Shown one piece after another: positions 46,121 through 55,550 of a DNA stretch of 64,000 nucleotides (within the stretch, counting starts at the first letter, position 1; the number at the start of each line of letters is the position of its first letter). The stretch lies in the NCBI RefSeq assembly GCF_001458595.1, contig NZ_LN890328.1, positions 2,095,317-2,159,316 of the forward strand, written 5' to 3'. A model generated the notes under the pieces. It saw only the letters and a list, made by a program, of their open reading frames with translations, had not been told where the DNA came from and ran no database searches. Position numbers and translations under genes: made by a program. The DNA comes from Clostridium neonatale (lineage in GTDB: Bacteria; Bacillota; Clostridia; Clostridiales; Clostridiaceae).

Positions 46121-46657
46121 TTATTCAATAAATGTGTAAATCTCACTTATATCTTTTCTTATCTTTTTTCTAACTTCAGTATTTTCTGGATATCCAATAG
46201 AAATTACTAATCTTATTCTTTTAGTTTTATTTAATTTTAAAAGTTTTTTTAAAGCTTTTTCATTAAACCATCCAAGAATACAAGTACCAAGTCCAAGCTC
46301 CTCTGCCTGAAGACATATATGTTCAGTAGAAATCCCAATATCAACAGATCTATAATCTTGATTCTTTACTAGTTCTCCTGTCCTTGAAGTGATATTTCCA
46401 TTTTCTTCAACAACTACAATAAAAGCTGGACATTCTTCTGTAAACTTGTTCATAATCTTGTCCCTTATGCACTCAGAAACCTTAAGAGACATTTCTTTAT
46501 TATTTACTATTAAAAAGTGCCAAGGCTGACTATTACATGCTGATGGAGCTAATCTAGCTGCTTCTATACATTGTATTATTTTTTCTTTTTCTACAGCTTT
46601 ATTTAAATATTTTCTACAGCTTTGTCTTCTAGAAACCAATTCAAAAAAACTTTCCAT
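46121..46657 (-). CDS. Nitroreductase-family FMN protein
   Basis: A 178-residue flavoprotein: SRRQSCRKYLNKAVEKEKI is the FMN-binding start, ARLAPSACNSQPWHFLIV the second FMN loop and GLGTCILGWF the third. Such proteins reduce nitro compounds, quinones or flavins with NAD(P)H. The start is ATG 46657, behind GGAAGGAA; the upstream 15 codons lack a ribosome site. It stands alone. Confidence 0.9.
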   Translation of the reverse strand: MESFFELVSRRQSCRKYLNKAVEKEKIIQCIEAARLAPSACNSQPWHFLIVNNKEMSLKVSECIRDKIMNKFTEECPAFIVVVEENGNITSRTGELVKNQDYRSVDIGISTEHICLQAEELGLGTCILGWFNEKALKKLLKLNKTKRIRLVISIGYPENTEVRKKIRKDISEIYTFIE

Positions 46658-46760
46658 ATTTATTCCTTCCATTCTCTTCTTAATATGACAATCCCATAAC
46701 ATATATGTTATATATGATTTTAAATTTAGTCAACATATCTTTATTTTATCTATAATAATA

Positions 46761-46799
46761 AGGCTTCATTTCTTTTAACAATTCGAAGAAATGAAGCCT
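46761..46799. terminator. Terminator of the AI-2E family gene
   Basis: A perfect 14-bp stem (aggcttcatttctt 46761-46774 with 46786-46799), about 10 bases behind the gene; TTATTATT follows on the minus strand. Confidence 0.85.
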
Positions 46800-46809
46800 G
46801 TTAATATTT

Positions 46810-47949
46810 TCACTTTTTCTTACTAAATATATTTGGATTTTTATTTTTAAAATTACTTACCATTCTAGAATAATATATATTTATAGTTGCCATAGTAGGT
46901 GATGCCAAAAGCATTCCTATGGTTCCAAAGAATCCTCCACCAACAATTACAGCGAATATAATTCCAAAAGCACTTACCCCCACTTTTTTCCCTATAAGTT
47001 TTGGATCAAGATACCATGCATCAAATTGTTGTATAGCTAGTAATAATAAAAATACCACAATTGCTTTTATCGGTGAAACAAAAACTGTTACTAAAGCACC
47101 TACTATTTCACCTATTAAAGGCCCAAAATAAGGTATCATATTAGTTATCCCAACAACTACTGCTATAAGTATAGCATAAGGTGCATCTATAATTATTAAT
47201 CCTACAAACGCTATTATAGCTATTATTAAAGAGTCTACAGCTTTTATCCCAATATATCTTCCTATCATTTTATGATAAGTATTTAGTACGCTTAATATAT
47301 TATTTGCGGCCTTTTCTTTAAAAATCATATATATTATTATTTTTGCATTGTTCAATAATTTTTCTTTATCTATCAAAACATAAATTGATATTAAAAATCC
47401 CAATAATAATTTAACTAAATTAGCCGTTATTGAAAACACTGAAGATATTGAATTTTGTAATAACACAATTGTAAAATTACTAATTTTCGTAAATATCATA
47501 TCTACCTTTTCAATAAAAGCTCCCTGTGTAATAAACTCATTTAATTGATAATTTTGAAATATTGTATCTGACCAATTTTGAATTTTTTCTATATATGATG
47601 GTATTTCAGAACTCATATTAACTATACTTTCAATCAAACTTGGTATTGTAAAAAATAATGCAATAAAAATTAGTGCTGCCAACAAGCAATATGTAATTGA
47701 TATTGATATCGCCCTATTAAATTTTAGTTTTTTTTCAAATAAATTCACTACTGGATTTAAGATATAAGCACATACTAAAGCATATATAAATGGTGATATA
47801 ATAGATACAAAGTTCTTTATTATATTAAAGAAATAATTATAATTGTCTATTATCTTATATGTTATAATGGCTATCAAAGCCAAAATAAATATATCAAAAT
47901 ATTTATTATTTTTGTTTATCGTCACTTCTCTATTCTTCATTCCTTTCAT
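46810..47949 (-). CDS. AI-2E family transporter (PF01594 type)
   Basis: A 379-residue membrane protein with about seven to eight helices. Conserved parts include VDSLIIAIIAFVGLIIIDAPYA, NMIPYFGPLIGEIVGA and QQFDAWYLDPKLIGKKVGVS, the family signature near the C-terminus. The name is historical: few members export autoinducer-2, and others act as Na+/H+ antiporters or in sporulation. The exact start is uncertain because two ATGs lie nine bases apart around an AAAGGA; I keep the longer one. The 525 bases upstream (47950-48474) contain no gene that I can support. Confidence 0.85.
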   Translation of the reverse strand: MKGMKNREVTINKNNKYFDIFILALIAIITYKIIDNYNYFFNIIKNFVSIISPFIYALVCAYILNPVVNLFEKKLKFNRAISISITYCLLAALIFIALFFTIPSLIESIVNMSSEIPSYIEKIQNWSDTIFQNYQLNEFITQGAFIEKVDMIFTKISNFTIVLLQNSISSVFSITANLVKLLLGFLISIYVLIDKEKLLNNAKIIIYMIFKEKAANNILSVLNTYHKMIGRYIGIKAVDSLIIAIIAFVGLIIIDAPYAILIAVVVGITNMIPYFGPLIGEIVGALVTVFVSPIKAIVVFLLLLAIQQFDAWYLDPKLIGKKVGVSAFGIIFAVIVGGGFFGTIGMLLASPTMATINIYYSRMVSNFKNKNPNIFSKKK

Positions 47950-48430
47950 AATATAATAAAAATCGATTTATGTTATTATATCACACATGATTTATTTGGT
48001 TTGCTATATAATTATTAATTTTTTATTAATGATTTTCTTTATTGTGCAATTGCTTCTAATGTTATAATTATATCCTCTAATAAGACTTTAAATCATTATT
48101 TTCTAATATTATATTAATATAGCAAAACCAGATTACATAATAATTCGTCTTTAAAATCTCCTAAATATTCGAAATAACAATCATCATAAATCAATTATTT
48201 AACGCGTATAAATATGTATTAAAATAATGTTGTTATCATTTTCCTAAAAATATCCACTTTTATGTAATTACATATCATTTATAATAATCAAATTGTAGAC
48301 ATAACAACATTTATTTAAAACATTTGTACATATAATTAAATATGTATAATATCCCCAAGAATCCATATTAAGTTTATCCATAAGAATATACATAATCATG
48401 CAAATCATAAAATTACTATCTAATGTATAG

Positions 48431-48467
48431 CAAAGAGGTTATACATAAAATATGCATAACCTCTTTG
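48431..48467. terminator. Terminator of argS
   Basis: A perfect 12-bp stem (caaagaggttat 48431-48442 with 48456-48467), with further pairing inside. It lies eight bases behind the argS stop on the minus strand. Confidence 0.85.
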
Positions 48468-48474
48468 TTATATA

Positions 48475-50166
48475 TTACATTTTTTCAACCACATCTATAC
48501 CTAGTAATTCTAATCCATTTTTAATTACTTGTAAGCTTGCTTTAACTAAAGCTAATCTTGTAGCCTTTAAATCCTCATCTTCTAAATTTAATACTGAATG
48601 TGCATTGTAGAATTTATTGAATCCTTTTGCCACTTCAATAACATATCTAGTTAATATAGATGGCTCTAACTTTTCTAATGCCAATGCTATCATATTATTG
48701 AAATTAGCAATACTCTTAACTAATTCAAATTCTTCTTTTGAACTTAACTTGCTATAATCTACAGTTCCTTTTGTTTCACCTGCTCTATTAATTATGCTGT
48801 TTCCTCTAGCATATGAATATTGTACATATGGACCTGTTTCACCTTCAAATGATAAAATTTCCTTCCAGTCAAATACAATATCTTTTTCTCTTGAATTCTT
48901 AAGATAAGTGAATACAACAGCTCCAACACCGATTTTCTTAGCAACTTCCTCTTTATTTTCAAGATCTGGATTCTTTTCATTGATAACTTCCACAGTCTTT
49001 TCTACGGCTTCTCTTAATAAATCATCAAGTAAAACTATTGAACCATTTCTAGTTGAAAGCTTTCTATCTGCAAACTTAACTAATCCAAAGCCTACATGAA
49101 CACAGTCTTTTGCCCATTCATGACCTGCAAGATCTAACACTTTAAATACTTGTTTAAAATGAAGTGCTTGTGGAGTACCAACTACATATACACATTTATA
49201 GAAATCATAAGTCTTCTTTCTGTACATAGCAGCTGCTAAGTCTCTTGTTGCATATATTGAAGCACCATCAGCTTTTAAAACTATGCATGGAGGCATATTA
49301 TAATCTTCAAGCATAACAACTTGTGCTCCATTACTTTCTACAAGTAATTTCTTTTCTTTTAATTCTTTAACAACGGCATCCATTTTATCATTGTAGAATG
49401 CTTCTCCATTTAATGAATCAAATTTAACACCTAATATATCATATACTCTTTGGAATTCTTTTAAGCTTAACTCTCTAAATCTAGTCCAAAGTTTAGTTAC
49501 TCTTTCTTCTCCATCTTCTAAAGCTTTAAAGTTTGCTCTTGCTTCATCTTCCAAACTTGGGTCTTTTTCTGCTTCTTCATGGAATTTAACATATATTCTT
49601 AATAGTTCATCTATAGGGGCCTCTTCTAAAGCCTCTTCATCAACCCATCTGTCATATGCTGATATAAGCTTACCAAATTGTGTTCCCCAGTCTCCTAAAT
49701 GGTTTAATCCTACTGTGTTATATCCTTCTTTCTTAAACATCTTATATAAAGAGTTACCAATTGCTGTAGTAAATAAATGACCTACATGGAATGGCTTAGC
49801 TATATTAGGTGAAGAATATTCAACACATACTGTTTTTCCTTCTCCCACATTAGATGAACCATAACTATCACCTTCTTGTAACACTTTTTCAATTGTATTT
49901 TTTGCAAATACACCTTTATCTACAAAAAAGTTTAAATATGGTCCTAAATTTTCTATTCTTTCAAAGCCATCCGTAGACATAGCATTCTTTAATTCTTCTG
50001 CTATCATATTAGGAGCTTTTCTCATAACCTTTGATAATTGGAAACATGGGAATGCATAATCACCCATTTCTGGCTTTGGTGGTATTTCTATTAATTTTTC
50101 TATTGTTTCACTATCTAAGTCAACATGATTTTTTATAAGTTCTGAAACTTTAGCTTTATAATCCAT
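48475..50166 (-). CDS. argS: Arginyl-tRNA synthetase
   Basis: A class I synthetase of 563 residues. The N-terminal additional domain starts MDYKAKVSELIKNHVD, and the HIGH motif is FHVGH in SSPNIAKPFHVGHLFTTA. GLVKFADRKLSTRNG is the KMSKS-like region, and the anticodon-binding DALR domain ends LELLGIDVVEKM. The start is ATG 50166, behind AAGGAGG. A longer frame would translate the intergenic repeat at 50173-50215 and is rejected. Expression is controlled by a T-box leader. Confidence 0.97.
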   Translation of the reverse strand: MDYKAKVSELIKNHVDLDSETIEKLIEIPPKPEMGDYAFPCFQLSKVMRKAPNMIAEELKNAMSTDGFERIENLGPYLNFFVDKGVFAKNTIEKVLQEGDSYGSSNVGEGKTVCVEYSSPNIAKPFHVGHLFTTAIGNSLYKMFKKEGYNTVGLNHLGDWGTQFGKLISAYDRWVDEEALEEAPIDELLRIYVKFHEEAEKDPSLEDEARANFKALEDGEERVTKLWTRFRELSLKEFQRVYDILGVKFDSLNGEAFYNDKMDAVVKELKEKKLLVESNGAQVVMLEDYNMPPCIVLKADGASIYATRDLAAAMYRKKTYDFYKCVYVVGTPQALHFKQVFKVLDLAGHEWAKDCVHVGFGLVKFADRKLSTRNGSIVLLDDLLREAVEKTVEVINEKNPDLENKEEVAKKIGVGAVVFTYLKNSREKDIVFDWKEILSFEGETGPYVQYSYARGNSIINRAGETKGTVDYSKLSSKEEFELVKSIANFNNMIALALEKLEPSILTRYVIEVAKGFNKFYNAHSVLNLEDEDLKATRLALVKASLQVIKNGLELLGIDVVEKM

Positions 50167-50172
50167 AAAATC

Positions 50173-50240
50173 CTCCTTAAACAATTCACAATTCACAATG
50201 CACAATTCACAGTTTAGGATAAAATCACTATGTGATTTTC
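50173..50240. repeat. CAATTCAC degenerate repeat and small hairpin before argS
   Basis: Imperfect tandem copies of acaattcac (50173-50215) followed by a short hairpin (aaaatcac-tat-gtgatttt, about 50221-50239). It lies between the T-box terminator and the argS start. Confidence 0.6.
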
Positions 50241-50340
50241 TATTTTTATTATCTAATACTTAACAATGCTAAACTAAAATAATTCCTTTCTGATTTTTGT
50301 ATAATGTTCTATGTGATTATATTTTTAATTTTTTATATAA

Positions 50341-50595
50341 AAAAATCATCTCTTATAAACAAAGAGACGATTAAATCGCGGTACCACTCTCATTGTATTT
50401 TACCTTACGTAAAATACCACTCAACATTTAACGCATGTTTATCTGCGATCATTTAATATAACTTTACCAAATGATTTCTCAAAGGCTCTCTTCCTTTATT
50501 CTATTCTATAGGACTTCCACCATAGCTCCTACTCGCTTAAGACATCAAATAAAGTACTCTTCTTTTCTTAGAATTTTTCTATATTAATCTTCATA
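50341..50595 (-). ncRNA. T-box leader of argS
   Basis: The T-box sequence AGAGTGGTACCGCG lies at 50390-50377 and pairs with the 3' end of uncharged tRNA. It is followed by a terminator hairpin (AATCGTCTCTT / AAGAGATGATT, about 50373-50345) and a run of seven T. Upstream, GCGAGTAGGAGC (50536-50525) is the AGTA-box region of stem I, and GGTGGAAGTCC belongs to the distal stem. The position in front of argS predicts an arginine specifier; AGA/AGG triplets occur in the AAAGGAAGAGAGCC stretch near 50485, but I cannot fix the exact codon. Uncharged tRNA-Arg would prevent termination. Confidence 0.93.
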
Positions 50596-50596
50596 C

Positions 50597-50625
50597 ATTA
50601 TACGAATATAATTAAAATTTGTCAA
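50597..50625 (-). promoter_or_regulatory. Consensus sigma-A promoter of the argS T-box leader
   Basis: TTGACA at 50625-50620 and TATAAT at 50602-50597, spacer 17: a perfect match to consensus. The -35 box overlaps the TGA stop of the site-2 protease gene (AGTTGACA). Confidence 0.92.
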
Positions 50626-51266
50626 CTAAATACTATAAGATTTACAATATTAGATAACCATCTTATGACTAAATTTGCAGGTGCTGATATAATATTTCCC
50701 GCAAAATATACTGCTCCAATCAATAATAGTGGTCTAATCTGCCATAACTTCTCTTCAATATTATTTAGCCCTCCTCTAAAAAGATCTTTTAAAGCATGAA
50801 ATCCATCAAATCCAGGTATAGGCAACAAATTAAAAAATCCAAGAAGAACATTAAGAGTTATCACTTCATTTATCATATCATAAAAAACATTAATAGCACT
50901 GTTTTGTGACATATTTATATCCACATATTTTAAAAAGAATGCAAAAATAATCGTAAAAAGTATACTTGTTAGAAAATTAGCAATCGGCCCTGCAATACTA
51001 ACCCAGAAGTCATCTCTATAATAATTTCTATATGCTGATGGATTAGTCCTGACTGGTTTTGCCCATCCAAATCCGAATATTATTATCATTAAAAATCCAA
51101 CTGGTTCAATGTGATTTGCTGGATTTAAAGTAAGTCTACCTTCATATCGTGGAGTATCATCTCCTAATTTATCTGCCACAAACGCATGTGCAAACTCATG
51201 AAATGCAAATGCAATTAATATAGCTGGTATCATTATTGCTTTATCATAAATATTAAAATTCCCCAT
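50622..51266 (-). CDS. Site-2 protease family (M50) membrane metallopeptidase
   Basis: A 214-residue intramembrane zinc protease. HEFAH near residue 23 is the HExxH zinc motif (AFAFHEFAHAFVADKLGDDTPRYEGR), and NLLPIPGFDGFHAL is the NPDG-like third-ligand motif. About five membrane helices are present. There is no PDZ domain, so it is the short YwhC-like type; substrates are unknown. Its stop codon lies within the -35 box of the argS promoter. Confidence 0.9.
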   Translation of the reverse strand: MGNFNIYDKAIMIPAILIAFAFHEFAHAFVADKLGDDTPRYEGRLTLNPANHIEPVGFLMIIIFGFGWAKPVRTNPSAYRNYYRDDFWVSIAGPIANFLTSILFTIIFAFFLKYVDINMSQNSAINVFYDMINEVITLNVLLGFFNLLPIPGFDGFHALKDLFRGGLNNIEEKLWQIRPLLLIGAVYFAGNIISAPANLVIRWLSNIVNLIVFS

Positions 51267-51300
51267 TATTCCTCCTCATAAAAATTAATATATAAAATTA

Positions 51301-51342
51301 TAGATGAAAGCAAATTTTAAAAACTAATTTTGCTTTCATCTA
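51301..51342 (-). terminator. Terminator between the exported protein and M50 genes
   Basis: A perfect 14-bp stem (tagatgaaagcaaa 51301-51314 with 51329-51342). The minus strand continues ATAATTTTATAT, moderately U-rich. Read-through to the M50 gene is possible. Confidence 0.7.
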
Positions 51343-51357
51343 TTGTCATTAATCAAA

Positions 51358-52395
51358 CTATTTATTTTCTTCTAAATCCATGTATTTTAGATTTCCATTA
51401 TTATCGACAGTTGCTATGAAGTCCTCTTTTATTTCAATAAGCTTTCCTTCATATTCAACTTCTTTTCCTGTCATTAAGTTTTTAACTTTTCCCTCTAAAT
51501 TATGATTTATTAATATTTCACTTTTTTCATTAAAATACAAATCATTTTTATTAACTACATCTTCCAGGTCAATTTTCTTCCATGTTGAAGTATCTTCTTC
51601 AGGTTTTCCATAAGTTATACTTGATACTTTTTCACCATCAAGTTCACCTATATAAACAACACCTTCTTTATCTATTCCGAGTAATGCCAAATTTTTATTT
51701 GAGTTAAATTCTAATCTATCGCTTGGATTTGTTATATAGAACTTATTATTAATTCTATCTTCATAAACCAATCTATCTTCTCTTGGAATTACTTCTATAT
51801 TTCCAAGAACGTCAGCTCTTATACTTTCTCTTGTCAACTTATCATTTCTATCAATTCTATAAAGAACACTCTTCATACTTCCTTTATAAACATCAATATA
51901 GTATACACCAGTAAGAACAGATGCACTGATCTTATTTATTTCCATATTATCTTGATAGTCACATATTGTTTTAACTACAATTTCAGAATTATCTTTTGGA
52001 TCATATGTAATAAGTTGAATAACATTTGTACCATCTTTCATTATCTTTTCAGCTATTATAAGTCTATTTCTGTCAGATAACCACTTATGATACATTATTT
52101 CTCCATTATCTTGCGTCACAACTTCTTGTATAGTACCACTTTTAGCTTCTTCAACAAATAATTTGCCATTTTCTACATATGTAAGATATTTTCCATTGAA
52201 AGATATTGTTATTTGTTCTGCAGTACCTGGTACTGTTCCTTTAACATTTTCAGCTTTACCTTTATTTAAATCAAGATCTTCTGAATTAATATTTGAGGTG
52301 TGTTTAAATATAGTATTCTCTAATACATACAGTCCAGAAAATTGTAACATTACTGATAATATTCCCCAAACAATGAACTTTTTAAACATCTTCAT
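51358..52395 (-). CDS. Membrane-anchored beta-propeller-like protein, unknown
   Basis: A 345-residue protein with an N-terminal signal anchor (about 6-27), then an extracellular domain rich in short beta-strand repeats (TISFNGKYLTYVENGKLFVEE; HKWLSDRNRLIIAE; YIDVYKGSMKSVLYRIDR). The pattern resembles the WD40/DPP-like propeller lipoproteins of clostridia. No catalytic residues are seen. It starts at ATG 52395 behind GGAGAG, 19 bases after the glycosidase-like gene, and so forms an operon with it. The pair may act at the cell envelope. Confidence 0.7.
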   Translation of the reverse strand: MKMFKKFIVWGILSVMLQFSGLYVLENTIFKHTSNINSEDLDLNKGKAENVKGTVPGTAEQITISFNGKYLTYVENGKLFVEEAKSGTIQEVVTQDNGEIMYHKWLSDRNRLIIAEKIMKDGTNVIQLITYDPKDNSEIVVKTICDYQDNMEINKISASVLTGVYYIDVYKGSMKSVLYRIDRNDKLTRESIRADVLGNIEVIPREDRLVYEDRINNKFYITNPSDRLEFNSNKNLALLGIDKEGVVYIGELDGEKVSSITYGKPEEDTSTWKKIDLEDVVNKNDLYFNEKSEILINHNLEGKVKNLMTGKEVEYEGKLIEIKEDFIATVDNNGNLKYMDLEENK

Positions 52396-52414
52396 TATCT
52401 TCTCTCCTTAAAGT

Positions 52415-53452
52415 TTACTTAACAATAATCGCTGATGGAATAGGTCTTTCTCCCATACTATTTGACGGATTATTTATTATTTCACCATCATAGTACATTG
52501 TAGTTGATTTTCCACCATCTAAATTTATTGCATTATATGCACCTAATTTGTACATAACTTCTTGAAGTTCTGTTAATGAAGCACCCTTACTTCCAACAAG
52601 TGATCTTCCATCTATAACCAAAAGAATTACTGCACCATCTAGTCTTTGACCTATGGCAGTTCTTGGTGCTATTCCCCATTCTACTCCAATCTTCGTCATT
52701 TTTCCATTAGATATTAAAACCGGGCCAAAACTTAAAGCTTCTTGCGCTCCAAATTCTCTTAATTCTTTTATAGAATAGTTTCCAACTATCATTTTTCCTT
52801 CTTTGGTGAAAGCTAGTAAATCAGTTTTACCCGTTTCTCCACCTATATCACTAAATACAATTCCTCCACCACTCATAATAAGTCCACTAGGTAACCCACC
52901 ATTTCCTGTCCATTGTGCTGATGAAGATGAGTCTGTAAATGCGCCTCCATTAATAGCAGCAACTGCATCATTATTTTGTGCAATTTGTGAAGTGGTTTCT
53001 CCTTCTGTTTTAAGTTTAGAACTATAGCCTACTTTTATTCTAGTTGGATCTTTTACTATAAGATAGTATCCAGTATACTTCCCGTTATCACTATTAAATA
53101 CCTTTGCTTCAATTGTATCATCTTTAATCGTTGGTATTTGTATATCCGAAACATTTGTAACTTCATTTACTTCAGTAGTAGTACCTTGTATTTCTGATAT
53201 CTTTTCATCTGATAAAAAAGCTGTAGCCAGCCATTGATGACTCATGCTTGTCATAGCTGCACCTACCCATACTCTTTTTGCCTCTTCAAAGGGACCATAA
53301 AGTAGTATGAACGGAAATGTACAAGCAGTAAACACTGCTTCAAATATAAGAAAAGAAACAATTATCGAAAATAAATTCTTCTTATTTTTCTTTTTAACTT
53401 TTTTTATCTTCTTTTTTCCTTTTCTATTTACATTCTTTCCATTTGTATTCAT
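52415..53452 (-). CDS. Phosphodiester glycosidase-family (NAGPA) exported protein
   Basis: A 345-residue protein. The first 25 residues are unusually basic (NRKGKKKIKKVKKKNKKN), followed by a transmembrane anchor (about 28-50). The outer part from about residue 125 is an NAGPA/YngK-like domain: AINGGAFTD, GLPSGLIMSGGGIVFSD, AIGQRLDGAVILLVIDGRS and the C-terminal INLDGGKSTTMYY. Members hydrolyse phosphodiester-linked sugars or are found with exopolysaccharide genes. It forms an operon with the following propeller-like gene. Confidence 0.85.
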   Translation of the reverse strand: MNTNGKNVNRKGKKKIKKVKKKNKKNLFSIIVSFLIFEAVFTACTFPFILLYGPFEEAKRVWVGAAMTSMSHQWLATAFLSDEKISEIQGTTTEVNEVTNVSDIQIPTIKDDTIEAKVFNSDNGKYTGYYLIVKDPTRIKVGYSSKLKTEGETTSQIAQNNDAVAAINGGAFTDSSSSAQWTGNGGLPSGLIMSGGGIVFSDIGGETGKTDLLAFTKEGKMIVGNYSIKELREFGAQEALSFGPVLISNGKMTKIGVEWGIAPRTAIGQRLDGAVILLVIDGRSLVGSKGASLTELQEVMYKLGAYNAINLDGGKSTTMYYDGEIINNPSNSMGERPIPSAIIVK

Positions 53453-53592
53453 ATTAATATCCTCTCTAAATTGTCTAATAAAAATATATTTCCGTATTTA
53501 TTTATAACAAAATTAATTATATAATACTTCATTATAAAACGCTAGAGTATATTTTTTATTATGATATAATTCCATATAGGAGGATATTTATT

Positions 53593-54570
53593 ATGGAATA
53601 TGAAATTTTAACTTTACTAAAAAATGCTGAAGATTATATATCAGGTGAATATATAAGTACTAATTTGAATGTCTCACGAACTGCTATATGGAAACATATT
53701 AATAATCTAAAGAAAAAAGGCTATATAATAGAAGGAATTTCAAATAAAGGGTATAAATTAATTTCAGAGCCAGATTTATTAACATCAAATTCTATTATTC
53801 CAAATTTAAAAACTAAAACAATAGGTAGAAATATAATTCACTTTGATTCTATAAATTCTACAAATATAAAAGCAAAAGAACTAGCTTCTAATGATCTTAC
53901 TGATGGGAGCCTTATAATATCTGAGGAGCAGAATGGAGGAAGTGGACGTTTAGGCCGTAAATGGATTTCTCCTAAAGGTGGAATATGGTGCAGCTTAGTA
54001 TTAAGACCTAATATTCCTCCAATTGAAGCACCAAAAGTGACTCAAATTGCAGCTGCTGCTGTATTTAAATCCTTAGAAGACTTAGGAATAAAATCCACTA
54101 TAAAATGGCCTAATGATATACATATAGATGGAAAAAAACTTTGTGGAATTCTTGTTGAAATGAAAGGTGACATGGATGCCGTAGATTATTTAGTAGTTGG
54201 TACAGGCATAAATGTAAATATAGATTCTGATTTCTTTGATGATAATATTAGGAATATTGCTACTTCTTTAAAATCAAAATTTAATAGAGATTTTGATAGG
54301 AGTAAAATTATAGCTGGATATTTAAATCATTTTGAAGAATTATATTTAGATTTTTTGAATAATTTAGATTTGAAGAAAACTATAGATATTTGTAGAGCTA
54401 ATTCTATCATATTCGGTAAAAAAGCTAAATTGATAACTTATAATAGTGAAGAAATTGTTACTTGCTTGTCTTTATCTGACAGTGGCAATCTTATTGTTAA
54501 AGATAGTAATGGTAATGAAAAAACTGTTTTATCTGGTGAAATAACTTTTAACGGATTAAACAACAATTAA
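53593..54570 (+). CDS. birA: Biotin operon repressor / biotin-protein ligase
   Basis: Attaches biotin to carboxylases and represses biotin genes. The protein has 325 residues. A helix-turn-helix domain (about 1-65, EYISTNLNVSRTAIWKHINNLKKKGY) precedes the ligase domain with GRLGRKWISPKGGIWCSLVLRP (biotinoyl-AMP loop), KWPNDIHIDGKKLCGILVE and a C-terminal SH3-like domain. It starts at ATG 53593 behind TAGGAGG. Its terminator hairpin is split by an IS3 element: the left arm is at 54571-54585 and the right arm is at 56144-56158. Confidence 0.95.
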   Translation: MEYEILTLLKNAEDYISGEYISTNLNVSRTAIWKHINNLKKKGYIIEGISNKGYKLISEPDLLTSNSIIPNLKTKTIGRNIIHFDSINSTNIKAKELASNDLTDGSLIISEEQNGGSGRLGRKWISPKGGIWCSLVLRPNIPPIEAPKVTQIAAAAVFKSLEDLGIKSTIKWPNDIHIDGKKLCGILVEMKGDMDAVDYLVVGTGINVNIDSDFFDDNIRNIATSLKSKFNRDFDRSKIIAGYLNHFEELYLDFLNNLDLKKTIDICRANSIIFGKKAKLITYNSEEIVTCLSLSDSGNLIVKDSNGNEKTVLSGEITFNGLNNN

Positions 54571-54585
54571 ATTAAAAGGAATTGA
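54571..54585. terminator. Left half of the birA/asnA terminator split by an IS
   Basis: ATTAAAAGGAATTGA is the exact complement of 56144-56158 on the far side of the IS3 element. Joining the flanks and removing one AAC copy restores a hairpin with an inner GTTC-ATAA-GAAC stem (54588-54599). Confidence 0.85.
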
Positions 54586-54662
54586 ATGTTCATAAGAACT
54601 GAGGTGACCCCAAAAAGTTAGACTTTTTAAGCGTAGCAGTTTTAATGGCTGCTACGCTATTT

Positions 54663-55550
54663 TTATGCAGCCAAGAGGTTGAGCCTGTATTCTACGGGAC
54701 TCATCCATCCTAGTTTCTCTTTAATTCTTTGTTCATTGTAGTACTTGATGTATTGTTCTATTGCCTCTTTGAGTTCATCATAACTGTAGTAAACAACGCC
54801 GTAGTACATTTCCTGTTTCATTATTCCAAAGAAGTTCTCCATTACTGAATTGTCATGGCAGTTGCCCTTTCGGGACATACTTTGAAAAATTCGATTTTCT
54901 TTAAGAGTGTGTACATAAGCTTTCATTTGGTAAGCCCAACCTTGATCAGAATGAAAAGTTCTTCTGTATGGACAATCAGCTGTGATTTCAATTGCCTGGT
55001 TTAGTGCTCCCATGATATTGGCCGCTGACGGATGTTGAGATATTCCATAGCTTAAGATTTCTCTATTACACATATCCATGAATGGATCTAAGTATAGTTT
55101 CTTTATTATCATTCGTCCCTTATCATCAACCTCATAATACTTAAACTCAGTAGTATCTGTTGTGATTTTCTGATGAGGAATCTGTGTGTCAAAACGTCTA
55201 TGAATTCTGTTAGGAGCAACCTTTCCAACTTTACCCTTGTATGAACTATACTTACGACTCTTTCTTGTAAAGGAAGTCACCTGAAGATTAAGCTTTTGCA
55301 TAATTCTCTGAACTTTCTTTTTATTTATAAGTATTCCTTGTTTACGTAGTGCTCCGTATACACGTCGATAACCCCAATCTTTATTAATACTACGTATTTC
55401 AAGGATCTTTTCTTCTAGTTCTTTATTAGGATTTTCTCTATTAAATCGCTTTTGCCAATACATGTATGTCGCTTTTGGAAAGCCTACAACTGCGAGAATA
55501 TCTTTTAATTTGAATTCTCCTCGGAGGCTGTGGATGATTCTCGCTGTTTT
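54663..55550 (-). CDS. IS3 transposase OrfB, probably made by -1 frameshifting
   Basis: The catalytic half of the IS3 transposase. The DDE triad is TTDTTEFKYY (Asp), HSDQGWAY (Asp) and CHDNSVMENFFGIMKQE (Glu), preceded by the HTH_21 region GYRRVYGALRKQG. An internal ATG at 55463 gives 266 residues, but the frame is open upstream to the A6 slip site at 55552-55547 (KDILAVVGFPKATYMYWQKR precedes and continues through the ATG). OrfB lies in the -1 frame relative to OrfA, as expected for programmed frameshifting in this family. Confidence 0.9.
   Translation of the reverse strand, partial: KTARIIHSLRGEFKLKDILAVVGFPKATYMYWQKRFNRENPNKELEEKILEIRSINKDWGYRRVYGALRKQGILINKKKVQRIMQKLNLQVTSFTRKSRKYSSYKGKVGKVAPNRIHRRFDTQIPHQKITTDTTEFKYYEVDDKGRMIIKKLYLDPFMDMCNREILSYGISQHPSAANIMGALNQAIEITADCPYRRTFHSDQGWAYQMKAYVHTLKENRIFQSMSRKGNCHDNSVMENFFGIMKQEMYYGVVYYSYDELKEAIEQYIKYYNEQRIKEKLGWMSPVEYRLNLLAA

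Noticed and set aside
50167..50205. Longer N-terminus of argS
   Set aside because: The extra residues translate the intergenic repeat, and the only strong ribosome site precedes ATG 50166.
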